A stretch of 21,307 nucleotides of DNA from Treponema sp. UBA3819. Lineage in GTDB: Bacteria > Spirochaetota > Spirochaetia > Treponematales > Treponemataceae. Position 1 is the stretch's first letter; every line of letters starts with the position of its first letter. The stretch spans positions 1-21,307 of the forward strand of contig DFDV01000138.1 in the NCBI GenBank assembly GCA_002369025.1. The letters are read 5' to 3'. A program made the translations under genes and the position numbers. Under the pieces are notes generated by a model. That model had not been told where the DNA came from. It did no database searches and was given only the letters and a program-made list of their open reading frames with translations. Positions 7,694-13,538 of the stretch are shown here, piece by piece.

Positions 7694-7722
7694 TTGACTT
7701 AAAAGGCCTTCTGTGAGATGAT
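7694..7722 (+). promoter_or_regulatory. Promoter of the transglycosylase gene, apparently leaderless
   Basis: TTGACT (7694-7699), a 17-nt spacer and GATGAT (7717-7722). The -10 box is a poor match, but its end is again exactly six bases before the ATG at 7729. No Shine-Dalgarno is present. Confidence 0.5.
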
Positions 7723-7728
7723 GAAAGC

Positions 7729-8484
7729 ATGAATTCGTATACCAAACGTCTTTTAGAAGGAACTGTCTCACTGAGCCTGTTTTTGCTGACTATTTGTCTG
7801 CTGGTGTACTTTCTTGTTCCTGCCGCAGAAAAGCCGGCGGATTCGCTTGATTTTAATTCTCACTCTGCAATTCTTTATGCAGATTCTGACACTTTTGTTG
7901 CCGACGCTTCCTGGAAAAACGATGATTTTGATGCATTTTCTGCCCGCGACGACAAGGGACTGGCTCTTTACCGTTCACCAAAAACCCGCCCGGCTGTAGA
8001 ATGGTTTTACACCAATATTGCAGGCAGCCGCGAAGTTGCTCTGGCAATTCTGGAAAATGCTGACAGAAACGACATCCCTGTGGCTCTGGCTTTTTCCCTT
8101 GCCTACATCGAAAGCAAATATAAGCCGGGTGCAATAAATAAGAATACAAATTACACGATTGACCGCGGACTTTTCCAGCTGAACAGCGCATCATTTCCCA
8201 AACTGACTGAGGCAGATTTCTTTGATCCCAACACCAGTGCAAAATATGGAATGAAACATCTGCGTTTCTGTATGGATGTGGCAGGAAATGAAGTGACCGC
8301 TCTGGCTATGTACAATGCCGGCACAACCCGCGTCAAAAACAATGAAACTCCCCAGCATACATTGAACTATGTTGGCAAGATAGAAAACTACCGTGGCCGT
8401 CTGGAAGGACTTTTTACCGCAGAGGTCTATGAATTCTTTCAGAGTCAGAACGGTGGCGTAGAACTTGCCATGGTTGCCCGCTAA
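7729..8484 (+). CDS. Membrane-anchored lytic transglycosylase (SLT domain)
   Basis: The 251-residue protein should cleave peptidoglycan between N-acetylmuramate and N-acetylglucosamine in the periplasm, forming 1,6-anhydro ends. An N-terminal hydrophobic segment (~12-30) without a lipobox cysteine acts as an uncleaved anchor or signal peptide. After a linker (~35-85) the SLT (goose-lysozyme-like) domain occupies ~95-240. The catalytic glutamate is E128 in AYIESKYKPGA. The other family motifs follow: RGLFQLN (~146-152), ALAMYNAGTTRV and the tyrosine motif LNYVGKIENY. It stands alone between its own promoter and a hairpin-rich gap, so a role in wall turnover or in making room for a trans-envelope machine such as the periplasmic flagellum cannot be told from context. 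Confidence 0.88.
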   Translation: MNSYTKRLLEGTVSLSLFLLTICLLVYFLVPAAEKPADSLDFNSHSAILYADSDTFVADASWKNDDFDAFSARDDKGLALYRSPKTRPAVEWFYTNIAGSREVALAILENADRNDIPVALAFSLAYIESKYKPGAINKNTNYTIDRGLFQLNSASFPKLTEADFFDPNTSAKYGMKHLRFCMDVAGNEVTALAMYNAGTTRVKNNETPQHTLNYVGKIENYRGRLEGLFTAEVYEFFQSQNGGVELAMVAR

Positions 8485-8554
8485 GGGGAAAAGCCTTTCC
8501 CCTGCGCCGCACTCCGTTGCGCCGCACCCCATTCTCCTAAGGGCTGCGCCCTTA
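8484..8554. repeat. Two intergenic hairpins between convergent genes
   Basis: AGGGGAAA/TTTCCCCT (8484-8491/8496-8503) begins at the transglycosylase stop. TAAGGGC/GCCCTTA (8538-8544/8548-8554) lies just after the pflA end on the other strand. Between them TGCGCCGCAC is repeated directly. Neither stem has a T-run, but their placement between convergent genes suggests 3'-end structures. Confidence 0.55.
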
Positions 8555-8564
8555 AAATCCTGCT

Positions 8565-9329
8565 TTATTTTTCCAGATAGCCTGTATATTTTTCAGTTTC
8601 CAGAATATTTTTTGCGTTTTGAATGCGTTCTGCGTCCGGCATGGGCGTGTCTCTGAGCGGGTAGCTGATGCCCAGATTGTCGTATTTAGAAATGGCAAGG
8701 CTGTGGTAGGGAAGAATTTCAACTCGCTTTACATTGTGCAGGCTGCGGATAAAATCTCTTGTTTTTGTAAGGTATTCATCATTGTCGCTTAAGCCCGGCA
8801 CCAGTACATGGCGAATCCAGATGGGTTTATTGATTTGGTCCAGGTAGTGGAACATGTCCATGATGTGGTCATTTCCCATACCAGTGAGTTTTTTGTGTTC
8901 GGCGGGGTCTATGTGCTTGATGTCCATTAAAAGAAGGTCTGTATAGCCCATCAGTTCTTCAAATTTGCTGAACCAGGCAGGGCTGCGGTTAAAGGGGCCG
9001 CCGGATGTGTCGATGCAGGTGTGTATGCCTTCTTCTTTTGCACGCTTAAAGAGGTCAATCAGAAAGTCAATCTGGGCAAGGGGTTCGCCGCCGCTTACGG
9101 TTATTCCGCCTTCGTCTCCCCAGTATTCACGGTATCGCATGGCTTTTTTGAGCACGTCCTCTGCAGACCATTCTTCACCGCCACTGAATTCCCAGGTTTC
9201 CGGGTTGTGGCAGAAAAGACAGCGCATGGGACAGCCCTGCAAAAAAACAATAAATCGCACCCCCGGGCCGTCTACAGAGCCAAAGGATTCAAATTTAGAA
9301 ATTTTACCGATTGTTTTACCGTCATTCAT
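8565..9329 (-). CDS. pflA: Pyruvate formate-lyase activating enzyme
   Basis: This radical SAM enzyme installs the glycyl radical on pyruvate formate-lyase. The 254-residue product (from the ATG at 9329) carries the cluster motif C33-PMR-C37-LF-C40 in LQGCPMRCLFCHNPETW. It also has the GGE motif VSGGEPLAQ, and DTSGGP, LLLMDIKH and IRHVLVPGLSD, all standard for PflA. Length and order of motifs match the family. The ATG at 9329 is preferred to an in-frame GTG at 9338 because AAGG lies eight bases before it. The gene is 175 bp downstream of pflB in the same direction, as in many fermentative bacteria. Confidence 0.95.
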   Translation of the reverse strand: MNDGKTIGKISKFESFGSVDGPGVRFIVFLQGCPMRCLFCHNPETWEFSGGEEWSAEDVLKKAMRYREYWGDEGGITVSGGEPLAQIDFLIDLFKRAKEEGIHTCIDTSGGPFNRSPAWFSKFEELMGYTDLLLMDIKHIDPAEHKKLTGMGNDHIMDMFHYLDQINKPIWIRHVLVPGLSDNDEYLTKTRDFIRSLHNVKRVEILPYHSLAISKYDNLGISYPLRDTPMPDAERIQNAKNILETEKYTGYLEK

Positions 9330-9418
9330 AATGTGCACCTTAATTATTTCTTCTCACGAAGCGGGGTTCTTAGGGGCAGACGCTCCTGAGCCGTGCTGGA
9401 AGAGTGATGGGGTCAGGA

Positions 9419-9497
9419 GAAGAGAGGAGCAACGCTTCGGAGTAGAGGTTCCTCTCTTCCCCTGGTGAAGGGGGTACACAGGGGTTCTCCCCTGTGT
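9419..9497. repeat. Two long inverted repeats between pflB and pflA
   Basis: GAAGAGAGGA/TCCTCTCTTC (9419-9428/9450-9459) encloses a 21-nt loop. ACACAGGGG/CCCCTGTGT (9476-9484/9489-9497) is a perfect 9-bp stem with a TTCT loop, eight bases past the pflB stop. Neither is followed by a T-run on the minus strand. They may end, stabilise or process the pflB message and so keep pflA expression lower than pflB. Confidence 0.6.
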
Positions 9498-9504
9498 TGT
9501 GTTG

Positions 9505-11841
9505 TTATAGCGCGGCGTGGCAGGTACGGGCGATAACGTCGTCCTGCTGCTCTTTGGTCAGGTTGATAAAGCGTACTGCGTAGCCTGAAACACGAACCGT
9601 GAAGTTTGCATATTCGGGCTTTTCGGGGTGAGCCTGGCAGTCCTTAAGCTTTTCTACGCCAAAGACGTTTACGTTCAGGTGGTGTGCACCCTTTGCAAAG
9701 TAACCGTCCATAACATTTACCAGATTCTTTACGCGTTCTGCTTCGTCATGTCCCAGAGCGGACGGGTTGATTGTCTGTGTATTTGAGATACCATCCAGTG
9801 CGTACTCGTAGGGAACCTTTGCCACAGAGTTGAGTGAAGCCACAAGGCCGTTTGTTTCAGCTCCGTAAGAGGGGTTTGCTCCCGGTGAGAAGGGTGCGTG
9901 TGCAGGGCGTCCGTTGGGCAGGGCACCAGTTGCCTTTCCATATACAACGTTTGAAGTAATGGTAAGGATTGAAGTGGTGGGTTCTGCGTTGCGGTATGTG
10001 TGGTGCTTCTTGATTTTGCCGATGAAAGTCTTGAGCAGCCACTTTGCAATTTCGTCTGCGCGGTCGTCATCCTGACCGTAGCGGGGGAAGTCGCCTTCTA
10101 CCTTAAAGTCGTATGCCATGTTGGGGGCAAAAATCCTGTTGCCTTTCTTGTCGGTGATGTCGATGTCGCGGCGGAGAACCTTTACCTTTGCGTACTTGAT
10201 TGCAGAGATTGAATCAACAACGTGGCTGAAGCCTGCAATACCGGTTGCAAATGTGCGGCGAACATCGGTGTCGATAAGGGCCAGCTCTGCTGCTTCGTAG
10301 TAGTATTTGTCGTGCATGTAGTGGATGGCGTTCAGTGCATTTACATAGAGACCAGCCAGCCAGTCCAGCATGATGTCATACTTGTGCATTACTTCATTGT
10401 AGTCCAGATATTCGCTGGTGATGGGCTGCAGCTCAGGACCAACCTGTACGCCCGGTGTCAGGCCAGCTTCTTCATCGCGGCCACCGTTGATTGCGTAGAG
10501 CAGGGCTTTTGCAAGGTTTGCACGTGCACCAAAGAACTGCATTTCCTTACCAGTCTGTGTTGCAGAGACACAGCAGCAGATTGAGTAGTCATCACCCCAG
10601 ATTGGACGCATAACATCGTCGTTTTCGTACTGGATTGAAGAGGTGTCGATAGAAATTTTTGCCGCGTACTTGCGGAAGTTTTCGGGCAGTCTCTTTGAGT
10701 AGAGAACGGTGATGTTGGGCTCGGGAGAGGGACCCATGTTTTCCAGAGTGTGCAGGAAGCGGAAGTCGTTCTTTGTAACCATTGAGCGTCCGTCCTGGCC
10801 AAGGCCTGCAACTTCCAGTGTTGCCCAGATGGGGTCGCCGGAGAAGAGGTTGTTGTAAGATTCGATACGGGCAAAGCGAACCATGCGGAACTTCATGACC
10901 ATGTGGTCTACCAGTTCCTGTGCTTCTTTTTCTGTAATGACGCCGTTCTTCAGGTCGCGTTCGATGTAGATGTCCAGGAAGGTTGCGATACGTCCGACAG
11001 ACATAGCGGCACCGTTCTGGGTTTTGATTGCAGCCAGATAGCCGAAGTAGAGCCACTGGAATGCTTCTTTTGCATTCTTTGCAGGCTGTGAAATGTCAAA
11101 GCCGTACATAGCAGCCATTTCTTTCATCTGCTTGAGGGCTTTAATCTGTTCTGCAACTTCTTCGCGCAGGCGGATAACGTCATCAGTCATGGTTCCGTCA
11201 CCGATGTTTGCAAAGTCGTTTTCCTTTGACTTAATCAGGAAGTCGATACCGTAGAGGGCTACGCGACGGTAGTCACCAACGATGCGTCCGCGGCCATAGG
11301 TGTCAGGCAGACCGGTAAGGATGTGTGCTGAACGTGCCTTGCGGATTTCGGGAGTGTAAACCTGGAATACTGCGTCTGAGTGTGTCTTGTGGTACTCAGT
11401 AAAGATTTTGTGCAGTTCGGGATTGGGCTTGTAGCCGTACATTTCGCAGCTCTGTTCTGCCATGCGGATTCCGCCAAAGGGCATGAATGCTCTCTTGAGG
11501 GGCTTGTCAGTCTGCAGACCTACAACTTTCTCCAGCTTTTTGCCTTCTTCGCAGATGTAGCCGGGTTTGTGTGCGGTAAGGCCTGTAACGATGTCTGTAT
11601 CAAGATCGAGGACACCGCTTCTTTCCTTTCCATCAAGACCTGTTGATTTTTTGTCGTGTTCTGCTTTCTGGAGACGCTGCAGTTCATTGAACAAAGTATT
11701 CGTGGCATCAGTAGGACCTGCCAAGAATGATGAGTCTCCATCGTATGGGGTGTAATTTAGCTGAATAAACTCGCGGACATTTACTTCGTCCTGCCAGAGC
11801 CGACCGGTTTTAAAGCCTTTCCATGCTTCCTGTTCTGCCAT
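9505..11841 (-). CDS. pflB: Pyruvate formate-lyase (formate C-acetyltransferase)
   Basis: This glycyl radical enzyme converts pyruvate and CoA to acetyl-CoA and formate under anaerobic conditions. The product is 778 residues from the ATG at 11841, close to the usual ~760. That start is set by AAGGAG seven bases upstream; an in-frame GTG 27 codons earlier lies upstream of the likely promoter and is rejected. The active-site cysteine pair is within ICCCVSATQTGKEMQFFGAR (C423-C424, equivalent to C418-C419 of E. coli), with one extra cysteine at 422. The glycyl radical site is G753 in RVSGYAVRF near the C-terminus. Upstream, the family blocks MPFGGIRMAEQSC and PDTYGRGRIVGDYRRVALYG are intact. pflA follows on the same strand. 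Confidence 0.97.
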   Translation of the reverse strand: MAEQEAWKGFKTGRLWQDEVNVREFIQLNYTPYDGDSSFLAGPTDATNTLFNELQRLQKAEHDKKSTGLDGKERSGVLDLDTDIVTGLTAHKPGYICEEGKKLEKVVGLQTDKPLKRAFMPFGGIRMAEQSCEMYGYKPNPELHKIFTEYHKTHSDAVFQVYTPEIRKARSAHILTGLPDTYGRGRIVGDYRRVALYGIDFLIKSKENDFANIGDGTMTDDVIRLREEVAEQIKALKQMKEMAAMYGFDISQPAKNAKEAFQWLYFGYLAAIKTQNGAAMSVGRIATFLDIYIERDLKNGVITEKEAQELVDHMVMKFRMVRFARIESYNNLFSGDPIWATLEVAGLGQDGRSMVTKNDFRFLHTLENMGPSPEPNITVLYSKRLPENFRKYAAKISIDTSSIQYENDDVMRPIWGDDYSICCCVSATQTGKEMQFFGARANLAKALLYAINGGRDEEAGLTPGVQVGPELQPITSEYLDYNEVMHKYDIMLDWLAGLYVNALNAIHYMHDKYYYEAAELALIDTDVRRTFATGIAGFSHVVDSISAIKYAKVKVLRRDIDITDKKGNRIFAPNMAYDFKVEGDFPRYGQDDDRADEIAKWLLKTFIGKIKKHHTYRNAEPTTSILTITSNVVYGKATGALPNGRPAHAPFSPGANPSYGAETNGLVASLNSVAKVPYEYALDGISNTQTINPSALGHDEAERVKNLVNVMDGYFAKGAHHLNVNVFGVEKLKDCQAHPEKPEYANFTVRVSGYAVRFINLTKEQQDDVIARTCHAAL

Positions 11842-11866
11842 AGAATCTCCTTGGCTTGTTGGAGAC

Positions 11867-11872
11867 ACTATA
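11867..11872 (-). promoter_or_regulatory. Probable -10 box of pflB
   Basis: TATAGT on the minus strand lies 25 bases before the pflB ATG, leaving a short leader that holds the AAGGAG ribosome binding site. The -35 region (about TGGCTT) is a weak match, which fits a promoter needing an activator, but no FNR-type site (TTGAT-N4-ATCAA) was found beside it. Confidence 0.45.
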
Positions 11873-12139
11873 CCCTTGAACCGCTGCAAAGCCAGCATAG
11901 ACAGGCCGACCCGCGGGGTCATCTTTCATAAAGAAGAGATAACAGATTTCAGAGGGCTTGTGTCTAGCAAGCAATATTATTAAAGCCGTCGCTATGCAAC
12001 GGTGTCTTTTGCCCCATCAATATACTCTTTTCTCTTATAAAAGGCAATGGATAAATAGTGTTTTTTAAAAGAAATTTAATGAAAGTACACTAAATGTGGA
12101 AAGTCCGCCGGTAAAAATTTTCTCTTTTGTTTACAGGCC

Positions 12140-12157
12140 GTCAAATCATAATTTGAC
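12140..12157. promoter_or_regulatory. Operator-like palindrome in the 400-bp gap upstream of pflB
   Basis: GTCAAAT-CATA-ATTTGAC is a perfect 7-bp inverted repeat with a 4-bp centre. This spacing is typical of dimeric regulators, including the FNR/CRP class, though the half-sites match neither consensus. It lies ~300 bp before the pflB start and ~85 bp before the small-peptide promoter. The rest of 11873-12240 is AT-rich with no convincing gene. Confidence 0.35.
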
Positions 12158-12241
12158 AAATCGAAAGCCAGAGAATTTGCAGCGGTGCATAATATGACGC
12201 TCATTGAGGCGCTGTCCTTTTTTATAACTATACAAATTTGC

Positions 12242-12270
12242 TTGACAAGTGTAATTATAAAATGTATAGT
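12242..12270 (+). promoter_or_regulatory. Strong promoter of the small-peptide mRNA
   Basis: Consensus TTGACA (12242-12247), an ideal 17-nt spacer and TATAGT (12265-12270). Transcription should start near 12277-12279, at the left arm of the inverted repeat. Confidence 0.85.
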
Positions 12271-12287
12271 AGTATATTGGGAATACC

Positions 12288-12331
12288 GCACAGGTAGGCT
12301 GTCTCCTATTACATCAATAGGAGGCCCGTGC
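12288..12331 (+). promoter_or_regulatory. Leader hairpin that buries the toxin Shine-Dalgarno
   Basis: CTCCTATT (12303-12310) pairs perfectly with AATAGGAG (12316-12323) across the loop ACATC. The helix can extend with GGC/GCC (12297-12299/12324-12326) and GCAC/GTGC (12288-12291/12328-12331). The Shine-Dalgarno AGGAGG (12319-12324) is inside the stem, so the ATG at 12334 should be poorly accessible until the leader is opened. Confidence 0.75.
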
Positions 12332-12333
12332 TT

Positions 12334-12426
12334 ATGACGAATTATGATATTGCAATGCTCATCATTGCAATTCTGAATTTGATTGTAAATGCACTCGCTC
12401 TCTATAACCAAGTTAGAAAGAGTTGA
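12334..12426 (+). CDS. Putative type I toxin: 30-residue membrane peptide
   Basis: The product is MTNYDIAMLIIAILNLIVNA followed by LALYNQVRKS. One hydrophobic helix (residues ~6-24) is preceded by a short polar stretch and followed by a basic tail, the plan of Fst/Ldr and 'holin-like' type I toxins that insert into the inner membrane. Shine-Dalgarno AGGAGG is nine bases before the ATG but held in a hairpin. A consensus promoter lies upstream, a shared hairpin and an antisense promoter downstream. I do not recognise the exact sequence family. A regulated small membrane protein without toxicity is the main alternative. The gene was too short for ordinary gene calling and lies in a 1-kb gap otherwise without genes. 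Confidence 0.7.
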   Translation: MTNYDIAMLIIAILNLIVNALALYNQVRKS

Positions 12427-12512
12427 AAAAGAATAAAGCCTGCCCCAGTGACCAACTCCGGCAGGCTTTGAGAAAAAACTAAGGAGACAGTCGCTAGTGC
12501 GGCATTCCCTTA
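12425..12512 (-). ncRNA. Putative antisense antitoxin RNA (about 85-90 nt)
   Basis: The minus-strand promoter at 12547-12520 should start RNA near 12512. Its 5' end copies the leader sequence of the toxin mRNA (GGGAATGCCGCAC ... CTGTCTCC), it crosses the central hairpin and should stop in the T-rich TTTATTCTTTTT near 12425. It is perfectly antisense to the 3' end of the toxin transcript at the central hairpin. Its CTCCT could also pair in trans with the AGGAG of the toxin ribosome site. The ends are inferred from promoter and hairpin positions. Confidence 0.65.
12435..12469. terminator. Shared central hairpin of the toxin-antitoxin locus
   Basis: AAAGCCTGCC (12435-12444) pairs with GGCAGGCTTT (12460-12469) around a 15-nt loop. 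On minus it is followed by a T-rich tract, so it terminates the antisense RNA well. On plus it is followed by GAGAAAAAAC, so the sense RNA may read through into the right arm. Confidence 0.8.
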
Positions 12513-12519
12513 TGTTTTT

Positions 12520-12547
12520 ACTATACCACATTCTTCGGAAAAGTCAA
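12520..12547 (-). promoter_or_regulatory. Promoter of the antisense RNA
   Basis: On the minus strand TTGACT (12547-12542), a 16-nt spacer and TATAGT (12525-12520). It faces the toxin promoter and shares its -10 sequence. Confidence 0.8.
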
Positions 12548-12642
12548 GAATATGAAGTTTTGAGCAATATGATGGTATGTTAGCCGCGAGGGCCTGCCCG
12601 AAAAATTTTTCAAAAAAAGTAAAAAAAAATTGCAAATTTTGC

Positions 12643-12670
12643 TTGCATTATCCGGAAAGTGTGCTAACAT
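12643..12670 (+). promoter_or_regulatory. Promoter with AT-rich upstream element
   Basis: TTGCAT (12643-12648), a 16-nt spacer and TAACAT (12665-12670). Positions 12600-12640 are almost pure A/T with phased A and T runs, including GAAAAATTTTTC, as in UP elements of strong stable-RNA promoters. Confidence 0.65.
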
Positions 12671-12729
12671 AATAAGTGAGGAAGGGCAGGAGATGAGGAC
12701 CTGACCCCCTTACGTAAAAAGGAGGCGTT

Positions 12730-12777
12730 ATGCAGATCCCGACAAAAATAACACGTCCGACAGGCGTAAAACTGTAA
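12730..12777 (+). CDS. Possible 15-codon leader peptide
   Basis: ATG at 12730 follows AGGAGG by four bases and reads MQIPTKITRPTGVKL, then TAA. The peptide is basic and not hydrophobic, so it is not an obvious toxin. The strong ribosome site is the only support. It lies 75 nt before the terminator at 12852, a layout used by attenuators, but no run of regulatory codons is seen. Confidence 0.3.
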   Translation: MQIPTKITRPTGVKL

Positions 12778-12851
12778 GCGAATACAACTACCTGCAGTTA
12801 AGCAGGACCATATTAGAGCTCCCGCACCAGGTGTTGCGCTAGGAGACATAT

Positions 12852-12879
12852 AAGCCACCAGAAGCTGGTGGCTTTTTTT
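12852..12879 (+). terminator. Intrinsic terminator of the ~200-nt transcript
   Basis: AAGCCACCAG (12852-12861) pairs perfectly with CTGGTGGCTT (12865-12874) across an AAG loop and runs into T7. It lies 26 bp before the next gene start. Confidence 0.92.
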
Positions 12880-12904
12880 ATGCCCTCATGCTATACTGAC
12901 TGCA

Positions 12905-13468
12905 ATGAGTGAAATTTCTTCTGCATTGAGTGCATTCAGTAAAAAGTTTTCCCGCTTTACCAGGGCTAATCCTTCTGCCAGTCCAAATTTACCGCCAGGA
13001 GCGGAGGAGGGAATTCAGCGCAGAATTATGGAAAGGGATGAAGCCTTTTCTGCAGAAGTAATCCGGACCTACACAAAATACCGCTTTCCCTACAAGACTC
13101 TGGGAGAAAACTCTGTGGAAGCGGCTACGATAAAAAACGATGAAGATGCCCTTATGGCGGCCTACAATCTTTTTAAGGCAGTTCTTGCCGCAAATGAAGA
13201 ATTTGGAACGGATCAGACGCGCATCCGGGATGATGTGATTGCCTCGCCCCTTGTTCATAAAACTGCCTATACTCAGGGCGACGATTTTGTCTTTCTTCAG
13301 TGCTGGCTGATGTATGAGCAAAAAATAGGAGATTATGTACCTCTTTTTGCCCAAAATAAGGACGGTTCTTACATCCTGCACTTTGAATCTGCTTCTTCTT
13401 ATCACGCAGACTATAAGAAAAAAGAAATACTTGCGGTGATTCAGGAAGAGTTCTATCCTGTGGCTTAG
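12905..13468 (+). CDS. Hypothetical cytoplasmic protein, 187 aa
   Basis: I do not recognise this protein. It has no signal peptide or membrane segment. The first ~40 residues are Ser/Ala/Pro-rich and probably disordered; the rest is mixed helix and strand. Aromatic-rich pieces include YTKYRFPYKTLGEN, DDFVFLQCWLMYEQKIGDY and SYILHFESASSYHADY. A TATACT box (12892-12897) ends seven bases before the ATG, with only a poor -35 (about TGGCTT), so the mRNA is probably leaderless; no Shine-Dalgarno is present. It follows directly on the terminator of the ~200-nt RNA, so readthrough control by that RNA is possible. A strong bidirectional terminator closes it. Confidence 0.75.
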   Translation: MSEISSALSAFSKKFSRFTRANPSASPNLPPGAEEGIQRRIMERDEAFSAEVIRTYTKYRFPYKTLGENSVEAATIKNDEDALMAAYNLFKAVLAANEEFGTDQTRIRDDVIASPLVHKTAYTQGDDFVFLQCWLMYEQKIGDYVPLFAQNKDGSYILHFESASSYHADYKKKEILAVIQEEFYPVA

Positions 13469-13488
13469 TTTTGGAAGAAAAAGGATTG

Positions 13489-13533
13489 AAAGGGAAAGGA
13501 AAGCCTTTTTGAAAAGGTGTCCTTTCCCTTTTT
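13489..13533. terminator. Bidirectional terminator between convergent genes
   Basis: AAAGGGAAAGGA (13489-13500) pairs with TCCTTTCCCTTT (13520-13531). An inner CCTTTT/AAAAGG stem shortens the loop. A- and T-runs on the two sides allow termination both for the gene ending at 13468 and for the cyclase ending at 13539. Confidence 0.85.
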
Positions 13534-13538
13534 AAATT

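Larger units (their letters stand above)
12279..12509. repeat. Imperfect inverted repeat bracketing the small-peptide gene
   Basis: The left arm (12279-12306) and right arm (12483-12509, read on minus) share GGGAAT-R-CCGCAC at one end and CTGTCTCC at the other, about 23 of 28 positions. Each arm sits just inside a promoter pointing inward. The sense and antisense RNAs would therefore begin with nearly the same sequence. If the sense RNA reads through the central hairpin, its 5' and 3' ends could pair. Confidence 0.8.
12677..12879 (+). ncRNA. Unidentified ~200-nt transcript, structured RNA or leader
   Basis: A strong-looking promoter and an intrinsic terminator define a unit of about 203 nt with no normal gene. 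Visible structure includes CAGG/CCTG inside AAGGG/CCCTT near the 5' end, CCTGC/GCAGG (12791-12795/12802-12806) and CTCC/GGAG (~12819-12844). A strong Shine-Dalgarno AGGAGG precedes a 15-codon frame. It does not match what I know of tmRNA, RNase P RNA, SRP RNA, 6S RNA or the common riboswitches. It could be a regulatory RNA, a leader controlling the 12905 gene by attenuation, or the relic of a short frameshifted gene, since one frame in its 3' half stays open. Confidence 0.5.

Noticed and set aside
8965..9468. Plus-strand frames over the pflA gene and downstream hairpins
   Set aside because: They are shadows of pflA and run into inverted repeats; no protein family is recognisable.
9476..9497. 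Calling the perfect 9-bp stem after pflB an intrinsic terminator
   Set aside because: No T-run follows on the pflB strand, so termination is not supported; it is listed as a hairpin repeat.
12194..12340. A 47-codon plus-strand frame starting MTLIEALSFFITI, a possible second hydrophobic peptide
   Set aside because: It has no Shine-Dalgarno, runs through the strong promoter and leader hairpin of the small-peptide locus, and its 3' half is dictated by the inverted repeat.
12076..12531. Minus-strand 151-residue frame across the toxin-like locus
   Set aside because: It crosses both promoters, the central hairpin and both repeat arms, so its openness is incidental.
12664..12858. Minus-strand 64-residue frame over the ~200-nt transcript
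   Set aside because: It lies antisense to a unit with its own promoter and terminator, and has no ribosome site or family resemblance.
12677..12879. 6S, SRP or tmRNA identity for the ~200-nt RNA
   Set aside because: The 5' and 3' ends do not pair as in 6S RNA. The SRP core is absent: GGTCAGGTCC appears only on the opposite strand, without the GGAA loop sequence. There is no tRNA-like domain.
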